A stretch of DNA of 64,000 bases from contig NZ_JAUQYP010000001.1 of NCBI RefSeq assembly GCF_030586465.1, positions 1,147,238 through 1,211,237 of the forward strand. The letters are read 5' to 3'. Both the position numbers and the translations under genes were made by a program. Shown piece by piece: positions 28,387 through 35,987 of this stretch (position 1 is the stretch's first letter; every line of letters starts with the position of its first letter). The notes beneath the pieces are model-generated. The model saw only the letters and a list, made by a program, of their open reading frames with translations. It searched no databases and was not told the DNA's origin. Origin of the DNA: Actinotalea lenta. Lineage in GTDB: Bacteria > Actinomycetota > Actinomycetes > Actinomycetales > Cellulomonadaceae.

Positions 28387-28653
28387 TCAGAACCGGTCGC
28401 GCGCCCTCACGCGCAGACCGGACGCGCGAAGCCGCCGGATCAGCTCCCGGCCGTCGACCAGCACCGCGCCCAGCGCGACGAGCCGCTCGTAGTGCTCGGC
28501 GGGGACGTCGTAGTGGTCCTGGTCGAAGCCCCGCTCGGGCAGTCCCGCGCGGGCCGCGAAGGCGTGCAGCTCCGCGAGCGATGCATCACTGACCAGGTGC
28601 CCCCACACGCGGCCGTGCCGCGGCCACATCGGGGGATCGACGAGGACGGTCAC
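28387..28653 (-). CDS. DUF4031 protein
   Basis: 88 residues matching the family pattern VLVDPPMWPRHGR.WGHLVSD.S..ELHAFA...G...R.FD.DHYDVP...Y..L...GA, which gives a compact domain with several conserved His and Asp. Biochemical function is unknown. It ends in a basic tail. The frame starts at 28653 with GTG or ATG in context ATGACGGTCC..; no membrane segment. Confidence 0.85.
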   Translation of the reverse strand: MTVLVDPPMWPRHGRVWGHLVSDASLAELHAFAARAGLPERGFDQDHYDVPAEHYERLVALGAVLVDGRELIRRLRASGLRVRARDRF

Positions 28654-28684
28654 CCGTCGATGGTGCCATCAGCGGCTGCCGAGC

Positions 28685-28972
28685 TCAGCGCAGGAAGAGC
28701 CGCGTGGCGTGCTGCTCGGCAGCCTCGTACTGCGCCGCCGCGGTGCTGAGCGCGGCGGTGATCCGGTCCAGGCTCTCCTCGACGCGCGCCTGCGTCGCAC
28801 TCCAGTCCGCCAGGACGGTCCCGAACGCGCTCGCGGCCCCGCCCCGCCAGCCGGCCTGCAGGTCTGCCAGGTTCCTCAGCAGTGACGCGGACTCGCTCCG
28901 GATCGCGGCCACCGAGGTGCCGGCAGCCGCCGACGCCCGCGCGACCAGGTCGCTGTCGACCTCGTACCTCAT
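28685..28972 (-). CDS. WXG100 (ESAT-6-like) family protein
   Basis: 95 residues, two predicted helices with the WxG turn at 42-44 (AGWRGGAASAF). ATG at 28972 is chosen because GGAGGGAG lies just upstream and it gives the usual family length. Such proteins leave through type VII (ESX) secretion, normally as dimers. No ESX core gene is nearby, so the export partner must be elsewhere. The C terminus lacks a clear YxxxD/E signal (QYEAAEQHATRLFLR has Y-EAAE). Confidence 0.82.
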   Translation of the reverse strand: MRYEVDSDLVARASAAAGTSVAAIRSESASLLRNLADLQAGWRGGAASAFGTVLADWSATQARVEESLDRITAALSTAAAQYEAAEQHATRLFLR

Positions 28973-29088
28973 GCGTGCTCCCTCCATCGGTCGGTCGCGA
29001 CGCTAGGAGGAGCAGGCGCCGCCGGGCCGCGGGGGACCCGACCGGTGTGGACGGGCTCCGCCGCCGTGGGGTGTGCACGGCGTGACCG

Positions 29089-29847
29089 TCAGGCGCTGCG
29101 GGGGTCGCGGGTGTCGGACGAGGGAGTGGCCGGCGGGCGGGTCGCGGGCCGGTCGGACTCCAGCGCCGACAGCTCCTTCTCCAGGCGGTGCAGCTCGGCC
29201 TGGACGTTCTGACGCGCCGGGGCCTCCCAGGCCGCGCCGAGCGGGGTGTGGAACAGCGACGTGCGGCGCTCGAGCTTGCGCAGGATCGCGATCCGGGCCC
29301 GGACGAACTCCTCGACGGGCAGGTGCTCGTACTCGGCGCGGACCTCGGTGAGGTACGTCTTGTAGCGCTGGGGGTCTCCGGCGAGCATCGCGAGATCCGC
29401 GTCGCACAGCACGGCACAGTCCACGTCCTCGGGTGCCGGAGCGTGCCGACGCAGCGCGATGACGAGCTCGGCGACCCGGTCGGGGGCCGGTGCCGGCAGG
29501 CCCAGCTCGGTGAGCTCCGCCCGTGCCAGAGCAGCGGACGCCAGCTCGTCCTCGCCGCCGAGCTGGGCGTAGGACGTCTGCTCGTCGGCGTCGAAGATCG
29601 CGCCGTGGTACCAGGCGGCAAGCCGGACCAGGTGCGGCTCGTGGGTCTCGCGTTCGAGCTCGTCGACCCGTGCCAGCACGTCCGTCAGGTGCCGGATGTT
29701 GTGGAAGTGCCGGCCGGGCTGCATCCACCGCTCGATCAGCCGTGCACCGGTGACCTCGATCTCGGGGTCGTCAGCAGTTGCCCCGGCAGCGTGGCAGGTC
29801 CGCGTCCACTCGCTGATCAACCACTGGGGTGCGTCGGGAGCGTTCAT
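29089..29847 (-). CDS. HD-superfamily metal-dependent hydrolase, predicted
   Basis: 252 residues from ATG 29847 (GAAAGGG upstream). Metal-ligand-like motifs HFHNIRHLTDVL, LAAWYHGAIFD and the later CDADLAMLAGDP follow the arrangement of predicted HD phosphohydrolases of this small bacterial family. The C-terminal 40 residues are Arg/Pro-rich and probably disordered. The natural substrate is unknown. It is a single gene between WXG100 and the two-component pair. Confidence 0.75.
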   Translation of the reverse strand: MNAPDAPQWLISEWTRTCHAAGATADDPEIEVTGARLIERWMQPGRHFHNIRHLTDVLARVDELERETHEPHLVRLAAWYHGAIFDADEQTSYAQLGGEDELASAALARAELTELGLPAPAPDRVAELVIALRRHAPAPEDVDCAVLCDADLAMLAGDPQRYKTYLTEVRAEYEHLPVEEFVRARIAILRKLERRTSLFHTPLGAAWEAPARQNVQAELHRLEKELSALESDRPATRPPATPSSDTRDPRSA

Positions 29848-29927
29848 CGCCCTTTCCGTCCCGTCAGAAGACAACGGTTGCACATCGTAGACCCGGAGCA
29901 CAGGTGCTCCAGACCATCATCTGACGG

Positions 29928-31409
29928 TTACGGGAGCGGTGCCTCCGTTTCGCCCGGCGAGGCGTCGGGAGCAGTGGGCAACGTCACCCTGACGGTGGTC
30001 CCGCCGCCGGTGGTGCCACGCAGCACCACCTGGCCCCCGTGCGCCTCGACGATGGCTGCGACGATCGCCATGCCCAGGCCCGCGCCGCCGGACTCTCGGC
30101 CGCGCGCGGCGTCGACCCGGTAGAAGCGCTCGAACACGCGCTCGGCGTGCTCGGCGGAGATGCCCGGCCCGTGGTCGCGGACCTCGAGCACGACCGACCC
30201 GTCGGCGCGGCCCACGGCGATCTCCGCCGGCGTCCCGGCCGGGGTGTGCTGAGCCACGTTGCCGATCAGGTTCGCGACCACCTGGCGCAGGCGCTCCTCG
30301 TCCCCGGTCGCGAGCGCCCCCGCGGTCGTGCCGCCCTCGGTCAACGGCTCGAGGCGGACCGGGCGCGCCGGGTCGAGGGCCCTGAGGTCCGCCACGGCGT
30401 CGGCGGCGAGCACTGCCAGGTCCACCTCGTCGTGCCGCATCGGACGGTTCTCGTCGAGCCGCGCCAGGTGCAGCAGGTCCTCGACCAGTGATCCCATCCG
30501 ACGTGCGGAGTCCTCGATCCGGCGCATCGCGGCGGCCTGCTCCTCGGGCGGCAGTGCGCCCATCCGGTACAGCTCGCCGTAGCCGCGGATCGTGGCCAGC
30601 GGCGTGCGGAGCTCGTGGCTGGCGTCCGCCACGAACCGGCGCATGCGCTCCTCCGAGGCGGCGCGCACCGCGAAGGCCTGCTCGATCTGGCCGAGCATCG
30701 TGTTGAGCGCGATCGAGAGACGGCCGACCTCGGTGCTCGGCGGCTCCGCGGGGACTCGTCGGCTCAGGTCGCCCGCGGCGATCGTCGCGGCGGTGTCCTC
30801 GATGCGGCGCAGCGGGCGCAACGAGCGCCGGACCGCCCACCAGCCTCCGATCGCGCCGATCAGGACGACACCCACCGCGATCGCCGCGAGAGCGAGCTGC
30901 ATCTGGCGCAACGTCGCCTCCGCCGCGTCCATCGGCAGGGCGATGGCGACCGACCCGACCACGCTGCCGGTGCGGTCGGTGAGGTTGAGTGCGAGCACCC
31001 GCCAGTGGCTCTCGCTGCCCTGGCCGCCGACGGTGAAGCCCTGGCCCCGGCGGGCGGACACCTCGCTCGTGGTCATGCTCGGGATGGCGGGCGCATCGCC
31101 CGTGCTGCGCTTGGCCAGGGTCATCGAGAGCTCGCCGGTGGGCTTCTGGAACACGACGTAGTAGTCGCTGGGAAGGCCGCCGCTGCTGCCGGGGTCGTCC
31201 GCGCCCAGGAGGTCTCCGTGCGAGACCTCGCGCAGGAGCGCCTGGGTCGAGGCGCGCAGCTGGGAGTCCAGCTGACCCACCAGCGAGCGCTCGAGCAGTG
31301 TCAGGGCCACCGTGCCGGTCAGCGCGAGACCGATCACCAGCAGGCCGGTGAACGCCACCGTGAGCTGCGTGCGCAGCGGCAGGCGGGACCAGGCGGCAAC
31401 CGGATGCAT
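29928..31409 (-). CDS. Sensor histidine kinase with extracellular domain
   Basis: 493 residues from ATG 31409; a TTG at 31421 overlapping the regulator stop is an alternative. Membrane segments lie at about 17-38 and 172-195, with an outer sensor domain between them, then a HAMP domain (RSLRPLRRIEDTAATIAAGDLSRRV). The phospho-His is His265 in ADASHELRTPLATIRGYGEL. N box NLIGNVAQHTP, G1 DHGPGIS, F box FERFYRVD, G2 GAGLGMAIV. It resembles TcrY/TrcS-type kinases. The signal is unknown. It lies 8 bases behind its response regulator. Confidence 0.92.
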   Translation of the reverse strand: MHPVAAWSRLPLRTQLTVAFTGLLVIGLALTGTVALTLLERSLVGQLDSQLRASTQALLREVSHGDLLGADDPGSSGGLPSDYYVVFQKPTGELSMTLAKRSTGDAPAIPSMTTSEVSARRGQGFTVGGQGSESHWRVLALNLTDRTGSVVGSVAIALPMDAAEATLRQMQLALAAIAVGVVLIGAIGGWWAVRRSLRPLRRIEDTAATIAAGDLSRRVPAEPPSTEVGRLSIALNTMLGQIEQAFAVRAASEERMRRFVADASHELRTPLATIRGYGELYRMGALPPEEQAAAMRRIEDSARRMGSLVEDLLHLARLDENRPMRHDEVDLAVLAADAVADLRALDPARPVRLEPLTEGGTTAGALATGDEERLRQVVANLIGNVAQHTPAGTPAEIAVGRADGSVVLEVRDHGPGISAEHAERVFERFYRVDAARGRESGGAGLGMAIVAAIVEAHGGQVVLRGTTGGGTTVRVTLPTAPDASPGETEAPLP

Positions 31410-31417
31410 CCTGGTGC

Positions 31418-32140
31418 TCAATGCGGCTGGGTGCGCAGCACGTAGCCGACCCCGCGCTTGGTGTGGATGAGCGGCTCGACCTCTCCGAGGTCCGGGTCCC
31501 GGTCCACCTTGCGGCGCAGGTAGGAGATGTACGACTCGACGATCGACCCGTCGCCGCCCCAGTCGTACTGCCACACGTGGTCCAGGATCTGCGTCTTGGA
31601 CAGCACCCTGCCCGGGTTGAGCATGAGGTAGCGCAGCAGTGCGAACTCGGTGGGGGACAGCTCGATGAGGTGTCCCGCCCGGCGGACCTCGTGCGAGTCC
31701 TCGTCCAGCTCGAGGTCCTCGTAGCGCAGCACGGACCCGTCGTCGTCGGCCCCGCGACCGGTGCGCCGCAGCACGGCGCGGATCCGCGCGACGACCTCCT
31801 CCAGGCTGAAGGGCTTGGTGACGTAGTCGTCTCCGCCGACGGTGAGCCCGGTGACCTTGTCCCCGGTGTCGTCCCGGGCGGTGAGGAACACCACCGGCAC
31901 GTGCTGGCCGCGCTCGCGCATCCGACGCGTCACGGCGAAGCCGTCCAGGTCCGGCAGCATCACGTCGAGCACCACCAGGTCGGGCTGGGTCTCGGCGACC
32001 AGGGACAGGGCGGACGCGCCGTCGGCGGCGGGGTGCACCTCGAAGCCCGCGAACCGCAGGGACGTCGTCAACAGCTCCCGGATGGTGGGTTCGTCGTCGA
32101 CGACGACCAGCCGGGCCTCGGGCTCGGAGTCACGTGCCAT
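31418..32140 (-). CDS. OmpR-family response regulator
   Basis: 240 residues. Receiver domain with DDE at 15-17, phospho-acceptor Asp59 (VVLDVMLPDLDG), Thr in FLTARD and Lys in VTKPFSLEEV. The winged-helix output domain (about 135-235) includes SPTEFALLRYLMLNPGRVLSKTQILDHVWQYDW, the recognition helix IVESYISYLRRKV and the end TKRGVGYVLR. It resembles TcrX/TrcR/PrrA-type regulators. It heads an operon with the kinase. Confidence 0.93.
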   Translation of the reverse strand: MARDSEPEARLVVVDDEPTIRELLTTSLRFAGFEVHPAADGASALSLVAETQPDLVVLDVMLPDLDGFAVTRRMRERGQHVPVVFLTARDDTGDKVTGLTVGGDDYVTKPFSLEEVVARIRAVLRRTGRGADDDGSVLRYEDLELDEDSHEVRRAGHLIELSPTEFALLRYLMLNPGRVLSKTQILDHVWQYDWGGDGSIVESYISYLRRKVDRDPDLGEVEPLIHTKRGVGYVLRTQPH

Positions 32141-32199
32141 GCGGCAAGTCTGCCGCCCCGACCTGAGAGTTTCCTGGGAGATCCCTCCACCTCCTGCTG

Positions 32200-32276
32200 C
32201 TCAAGGAACTCGTGCCCGTTGCGGTGCACAGATTCCTTGATCACGGGCCGGGGCGCGGGCAGGGATTCCTTGATCA
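32200..32276. repeat. Non-coding repeat cluster, locus 1 (three GATCAAGGAATC units)
   Basis: One unit on the plus strand (CTCAAGGAACTCGTGCCCG, 32200-32218) and two on the minus strand (reading GATCAAGGAATCTGTGC at 32226-32242 and GATCAAGGAATCCCTGCCCGC at 32254-32274). The first two form an inverted pair able to fold. It lies between the pspA stop and the response-regulator start. The same unit recurs at 55775-55836. Confidence 0.7.
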
Positions 32277-32284
32277 GCAGGGGA

Positions 32285-32998
32285 TCAGTGGGACTTGAGG
32301 GCGGCCAGGCGGGCTTCGATCTCCAGGGACTCGGTGGCGTCCTCGAGCTCCTCGAACTGGGCGTCCAGGGAGCTCGCCGCGATCTCGGCCTGACCGGCGA
32401 CCTTGGCCTCCTCGCGGCGCACCTTCTCCTCGAAGCGGGCGACCTCGGTGGTCGGGTCGAGCACGTTGATCGAGCCGATCGCGCTGCGCACCTGGGCCTG
32501 GGCCTGGGCGGACTTCGCGCGGGCGACCAGCTCGTCGCGCTTGGACCGCAGGGCGTCCAGCTTGGCGCGCATCTGGACCAACCCGTCCTTGAGCTTGGCC
32601 ACAACCTCGGTCTGCGAGGCGATCATCGGCTCGGCGTCCTTGGCCTCCTTCTCGAACTGGATCTGCTTGCCGAGCGCGATCTTGGCCAGGTTGTCGAACC
32701 GGTCGGCCTCGGCGGTGCTGCCCGTGGCGCGCAGCTGGTCCGCCTTGGTCGACGCCGCAGCGGCCTTCGCTCCCCACTCCCGGGCGGCCGCGACGTCCTC
32801 GGCGTGGTCGGCCTCCGCCAGGCGCAGGTTGCCGATCGTGACGGCGACGGCGTCCTCCGCCTCCGCGATCGAGTTGGTGTAGTCCCGGACCATCTGGTCC
32901 AGCATCGTCTCCGGGTCCTCGGCGCGATCCAGCAACGCGTTGATGTTGGCGCGGGTCAGCTGGGCTATCCGCCCGAGGATGGTCTGCTTCTCGGCCAT
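32285..32998 (-). CDS. pspA: PspA/IM30 family envelope-stress protein
   Basis: 237 residues, almost entirely alpha-helical coiled coil, matching the ESCRT-III-like PspA/IM30 fold. The family N terminus (ILGRIAQLTRANINALLDRAEDPETMLDQMVRDY) gives the amphipathic helix and first hairpin. ATG at 32998 follows GGAAGG. It probably binds and repairs the cell membrane under stress. It lies 80 bases downstream of a TPM-domain membrane protein on the same strand, a recurrent pairing. Confidence 0.92.
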   Translation of the reverse strand: MAEKQTILGRIAQLTRANINALLDRAEDPETMLDQMVRDYTNSIAEAEDAVAVTIGNLRLAEADHAEDVAAAREWGAKAAAASTKADQLRATGSTAEADRFDNLAKIALGKQIQFEKEAKDAEPMIASQTEVVAKLKDGLVQMRAKLDALRSKRDELVARAKSAQAQAQVRSAIGSINVLDPTTEVARFEEKVRREEAKVAGQAEIAASSLDAQFEELEDATESLEIEARLAALKSH

Positions 32999-33078
32999 CG
33001 GTGGTGCCTTCCTGTGAGTGGTGTGCCCGGGCAGTGGTGCTCCCGGGGAGTGCCGCACGGCGGGCTGATGCGTGGGGG

Positions 33079-35103
33079 TCAGAACCGGCCGCCTCCGCCG
33101 CGTCGGGCGCGGGTGCCGCCGCCGCCGAAGGACCCCGGTCCCCGGCCTCCTCCGAAGCCGCCGAAGCCCCCGAAGGCGCCGCGGCGCCCGTAGCCGCCCC
33201 GTCCGCCGCGCATCATCTGGTCCAGCAGGATGCCGCCCAGCACGAGTGAGGTCGCGCCGGACGGGCCCTGGCGGCCGGCCTGCCACCGGCGCACGTCCGC
33301 CTCGGCGAGCTGCTCGGCCTCGGCGGCGAGCGACGCAGCGCGGCGGACTAGGTCCAGCGCGGCTCCCGGGTCGGTCGCGCTGGTGCGCTCGGCCTCCTGC
33401 GCCGTGCGGGAGGCCTCCGCGAGCCGCGTCCGTGCCGCCGCACCGACCGCGCCCCGCCGGGTCTCGATGAAGGCGCCGACCGAGCGGACCTGGGCGCTCA
33501 CCCGGTCCAGCGCGTCGGCGAGCTGCGTGCGCATCCGCTCGAGCCGCTCCGCCTCCGCGCGGGCCGGAGCGAGGGCCGCATCCAGGGCGGCCTCCGCCTC
33601 GGTGAGCCGCTGCAGGGCGCCCAGCCGGTCCCCGCCCTCGCGCGCCGCGGTCGCTTCCGCGATGGCGCGCCGCGCCACGCCCGCGGCCGCGCCGACGGTC
33701 GTGTCCTGGGCGCCCAGTCGCTCGGCGTCGGCCACGTCGGCTCCGAGCGAGGCGAGCCCCGCGTCGATCTTCGCGGCGGCCTGCTCGAGGTCCGTCCGGG
33801 CGCGGTCCACCGCGTCCAGCAGCCGCACGGCCTGCTCCACGGCGTCCTCGGCCGCCCGGGCGAGCGCGACGGCTGCGGCGCGGTCCGTGTCGACGACGGC
33901 CTGCCCGCGCCTGACGCTCTCGCGAGCGGCGTCCAGCAGGGCCGCCGCCTGGTCGGCGTTGGGCGTCACGGTGGTCAGTGCCGCGGCGGAGTAGGTGGTC
34001 GCCAGGGCGTCGAGGGTGGCGTGCGCGGCGCCCAGCCGCGAGGCGACCTCGTCGGCCCGCTGCGCCGTCTCGGTGAGCAGCTGCGGCGCGCGTGCCTGGA
34101 GGTCGCGCAGCCGGTCGAACTCCTCGGCCTGCGCGTCGAGCTGCTCGTCCGCGGCCCGGCACAGCTCGAGGATGCGGGTCATCATCGCGCGGGCCTGCGG
34201 CTCGGTCTCCGGCTGGTCGTCGTCCAGCTGCTGGCGCAGCGTGAACCCCTCGGTCAACGCGGCCTTGGCATCCTGGAGGACGGCTGCGAACCGGCGCGTG
34301 GCCTCGACCCCGAACTGGGCCTGCGCGAAGCCCAGCTCCTGCTCGGAGGTCTTGACCGCGTCGTCCAGGGCGACCAGGGCGGTGCTCGCCCGCGAGCTCA
34401 GCTGCGCGGTCGGCAGCCGAGCGGGATCCTGGCGGTCGCGCCGGTGTCGCGCCGCGAGCACGACGACCGCGAGCACCAGGAGGACCAGCACGGCCGCCAG
34501 CAGGAGCCCCGTCGAGCCCGACGTGGTCCCGGCTGCCCCGGTGCCGCCCCCCGCGGCGTCGCGCAGCCCGTCCGCGGCGGCGATCGCGGCGCCGGCCCAG
34601 TCGTCCTTGCCCAGGTGTTCCTCGACAGCGCGGCGGACGGTGGCGACCTGGGCGTCGGTGAGCGTGGAGTCGACCAGGACGTAGTAGCGACGGTCCGTGA
34701 CCGCCACGGCCAGCAGGGCGTCGTCGTCGCCCAGGCCGGACGCGTCGAAGGTGGCGTTCGCCCAGTCGGCGGGGGGCGTGCCGTCGAACGACGGCACGTA
34801 CGCGACGAAGAGCTGGAAGCCCGTGTCGGACTGCAGGCGGTCGATCGCGCCCTGCACCCGGGCCGTGTCGGAGCCCAGCACGCCGGCGGTGTCGGTCACC
34901 TCACCCGCCAGGTTGCCGGGGGCGTCGATCGTCACGCGGTGGGCGGCCGACGGAGCGGCGGCGGCGGGCAGCGCGAGGCTGCCGGCAAGGACCACGGCCC
35001 CGAGCAGCACGACCCCGAGCAGCACGACCCCGAGCAGCACAGCGACGGCGCTCCGGTGCCCGACGGGCCACCCGCCGCGCCGACGGACGGTGACGTCGAT
35101 CAC
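33079..35103 (-). CDS. TPM-domain membrane protein with long coiled coil and Gly-rich tail
   Basis: 674 residues from GTG 35103 (GAGGA 7 bases upstream). A signal peptide of unusual, repetitive make-up (LLGVVLLGVVLLG) is followed by a TPM domain (about 50-190, VTDTAGVLG...DTGFQLFVAYVPSFDG...DDDALLAVAVTDRRYYVLVD). Then come one membrane helix (about 205-225), a long Ala/Arg/Glu helical region (about 240-610), and a Gly/Arg/Phe tail (GGFGGFGGGRGPG) like those of YgcG-type proteins. Probably envelope-associated; its partner downstream is pspA. Function of the helical part unknown. Confidence 0.85.
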   Translation of the reverse strand: MIDVTVRRRGGWPVGHRSAVAVLLGVVLLGVVLLGAVVLAGSLALPAAAAPSAAHRVTIDAPGNLAGEVTDTAGVLGSDTARVQGAIDRLQSDTGFQLFVAYVPSFDGTPPADWANATFDASGLGDDDALLAVAVTDRRYYVLVDSTLTDAQVATVRRAVEEHLGKDDWAGAAIAAADGLRDAAGGGTGAAGTTSGSTGLLLAAVLVLLVLAVVVLAARHRRDRQDPARLPTAQLSSRASTALVALDDAVKTSEQELGFAQAQFGVEATRRFAAVLQDAKAALTEGFTLRQQLDDDQPETEPQARAMMTRILELCRAADEQLDAQAEEFDRLRDLQARAPQLLTETAQRADEVASRLGAAHATLDALATTYSAAALTTVTPNADQAAALLDAARESVRRGQAVVDTDRAAAVALARAAEDAVEQAVRLLDAVDRARTDLEQAAAKIDAGLASLGADVADAERLGAQDTTVGAAAGVARRAIAEATAAREGGDRLGALQRLTEAEAALDAALAPARAEAERLERMRTQLADALDRVSAQVRSVGAFIETRRGAVGAAARTRLAEASRTAQEAERTSATDPGAALDLVRRAASLAAEAEQLAEADVRRWQAGRQGPSGATSLVLGGILLDQMMRGGRGGYGRRGAFGGFGGFGGGRGPGSFGGGGTRARRGGGGRF
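35001..35040. repeat. 15-bp tandem repeat in the TPM-protein signal peptide
   Basis: CGAGCAGCACGACCC twice (35001-35015, 35016-35030) plus a 10-base partial copy. It is in frame and encodes VVLLG units on the minus strand, so slippage would lengthen or shorten the hydrophobic core by five residues. Confidence 0.8.
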
Positions 35104-35182
35104 GTCGTCGATCCTCGACCACCGGGGCCCGGGACCGCAACGGTCGACGTGGGGCACATCACACCGCCGACGCCCGGTCATC

Positions 35183-35202
35183 CCATGAGAGCGATCTCAT
35201 GG
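35183..35202. promoter_or_regulatory. Palindrome, candidate operator
   Basis: CCATGAGA, loop GCGA, TCTCATGG: a perfect 8-bp inverted repeat, ending 6 bases before the -10 box of the glutamine amidotransferase gene and lying 80 bases upstream of the divergent TPM gene. Confidence 0.45.
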
Positions 35203-35208
35203 CGTCCG

Positions 35209-35214
35209 TACACT
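35209..35214 (+). promoter_or_regulatory. -10 box of a leaderless transcript
   Basis: TACACT ends 6 bases before the ATG of the amidotransferase gene. Confidence 0.6.
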
Positions 35215-35220
35215 GCTCCG

Positions 35221-35985
35221 ATGATCCTCACCGTCATCGAGCACGCGCCGAGCGCCCACCTGGACCGCTTCGCCGGCTGGCTCGCCCAGGCCCCGGAGGC
35301 CCCCGAGATCGCGCTGGTGCGCCCCTGGGCCGGCGACCGTGTCCCCACCCTCGCCGAGTCGGGCGACGGCCTGCTGGTGCTCGGCGGCCCCCAGCACGCC
35401 TACGACGACGAGGGGTCGCCCTGGTTGCCTGCCACCCGCGCCCTGCTCGCCGACGCCACGCACGCCCAGCTGCCCACCCTCGGCATCTGCCTCGGCGCCG
35501 AGCTGCTCGCGGTCGCGACCGGTGGGGCGGTCCAGGTCGCGGCACCCCCCGGACGCGAGGCCGGCGCGATCGCCGTGGCGCCGAGGCCGGATGCGGCGAC
35601 CGACCCGTTGCTCGGCGATCTCGCGGCCGACGTGCCCGCCGACCACCCCCTGGGCGGCGGCGTGCTCGCCTGGGTGCCGTCGATGCACGCCGACGCCGTG
35701 GTGACCCTCCCGCCGGGAGCGGTATGGCTGGGCTCGTCGCGGCAGTACCCCTACCAGGCGTTCCGGGTGGGGGCCGCGGCGTGGGGCCTGCAGTTCCACC
35801 CGGAGGCCTCGGCGGCGACCGTGGTGGGCTGGGCCCACGGGCTCGGTGGGGTGGACGCCGAGGACGTCGCGGCGCAGCTGCACGAGCACGCGGACGACGT
35901 GGAGCGCGCCGGCCGCGCGATCGCGCTGTCCTTCGCGGAGCTGGTGGCGACCTCGGCGCGCACGGCGCGTGAGCTCGCGGGCTGA
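35221..35985 (+). CDS. Type 1 glutamine amidotransferase
   Basis: 254 residues, class I (triad) GATase fold. Nucleophile Cys90 in LGICLGAELLA; the oxyanion strand precedes it as LLVLGGPQHAYDD; the catalytic His and Glu are in GLQFHPEAS. It is a stand-alone domain similar to GMP-synthase-like amidotransferases, so the acceptor is not evident. ATG 35221 is set by the -10 box 6 bases upstream. It is convergent to the helicase gene, with only two bases between the stops. Confidence 0.87.
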   Translation: MILTVIEHAPSAHLDRFAGWLAQAPEAPEIALVRPWAGDRVPTLAESGDGLLVLGGPQHAYDDEGSPWLPATRALLADATHAQLPTLGICLGAELLAVATGGAVQVAAPPGREAGAIAVAPRPDAATDPLLGDLAADVPADHPLGGGVLAWVPSMHADAVVTLPPGAVWLGSSRQYPYQAFRVGAAAWGLQFHPEASAATVVGWAHGLGGVDAEDVAAQLHEHADDVERAGRAIALSFAELVATSARTARELAG

Positions 35986-35987
35986 CC

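Noticed and set aside
28685..28972. Start at an ATG 15 bases upstream for the WXG100 gene
   Set aside because: That start would overlap the GGAGGGAG ribosome site, which is ideally spaced for the ATG at 28972.
32200..32276. Simple terminator explanation for the repeat cluster after pspA
   Set aside because: Only two of three units are inverted to each other, and locus 2 has the units in direct orientation, so hairpin formation cannot be the shared property.
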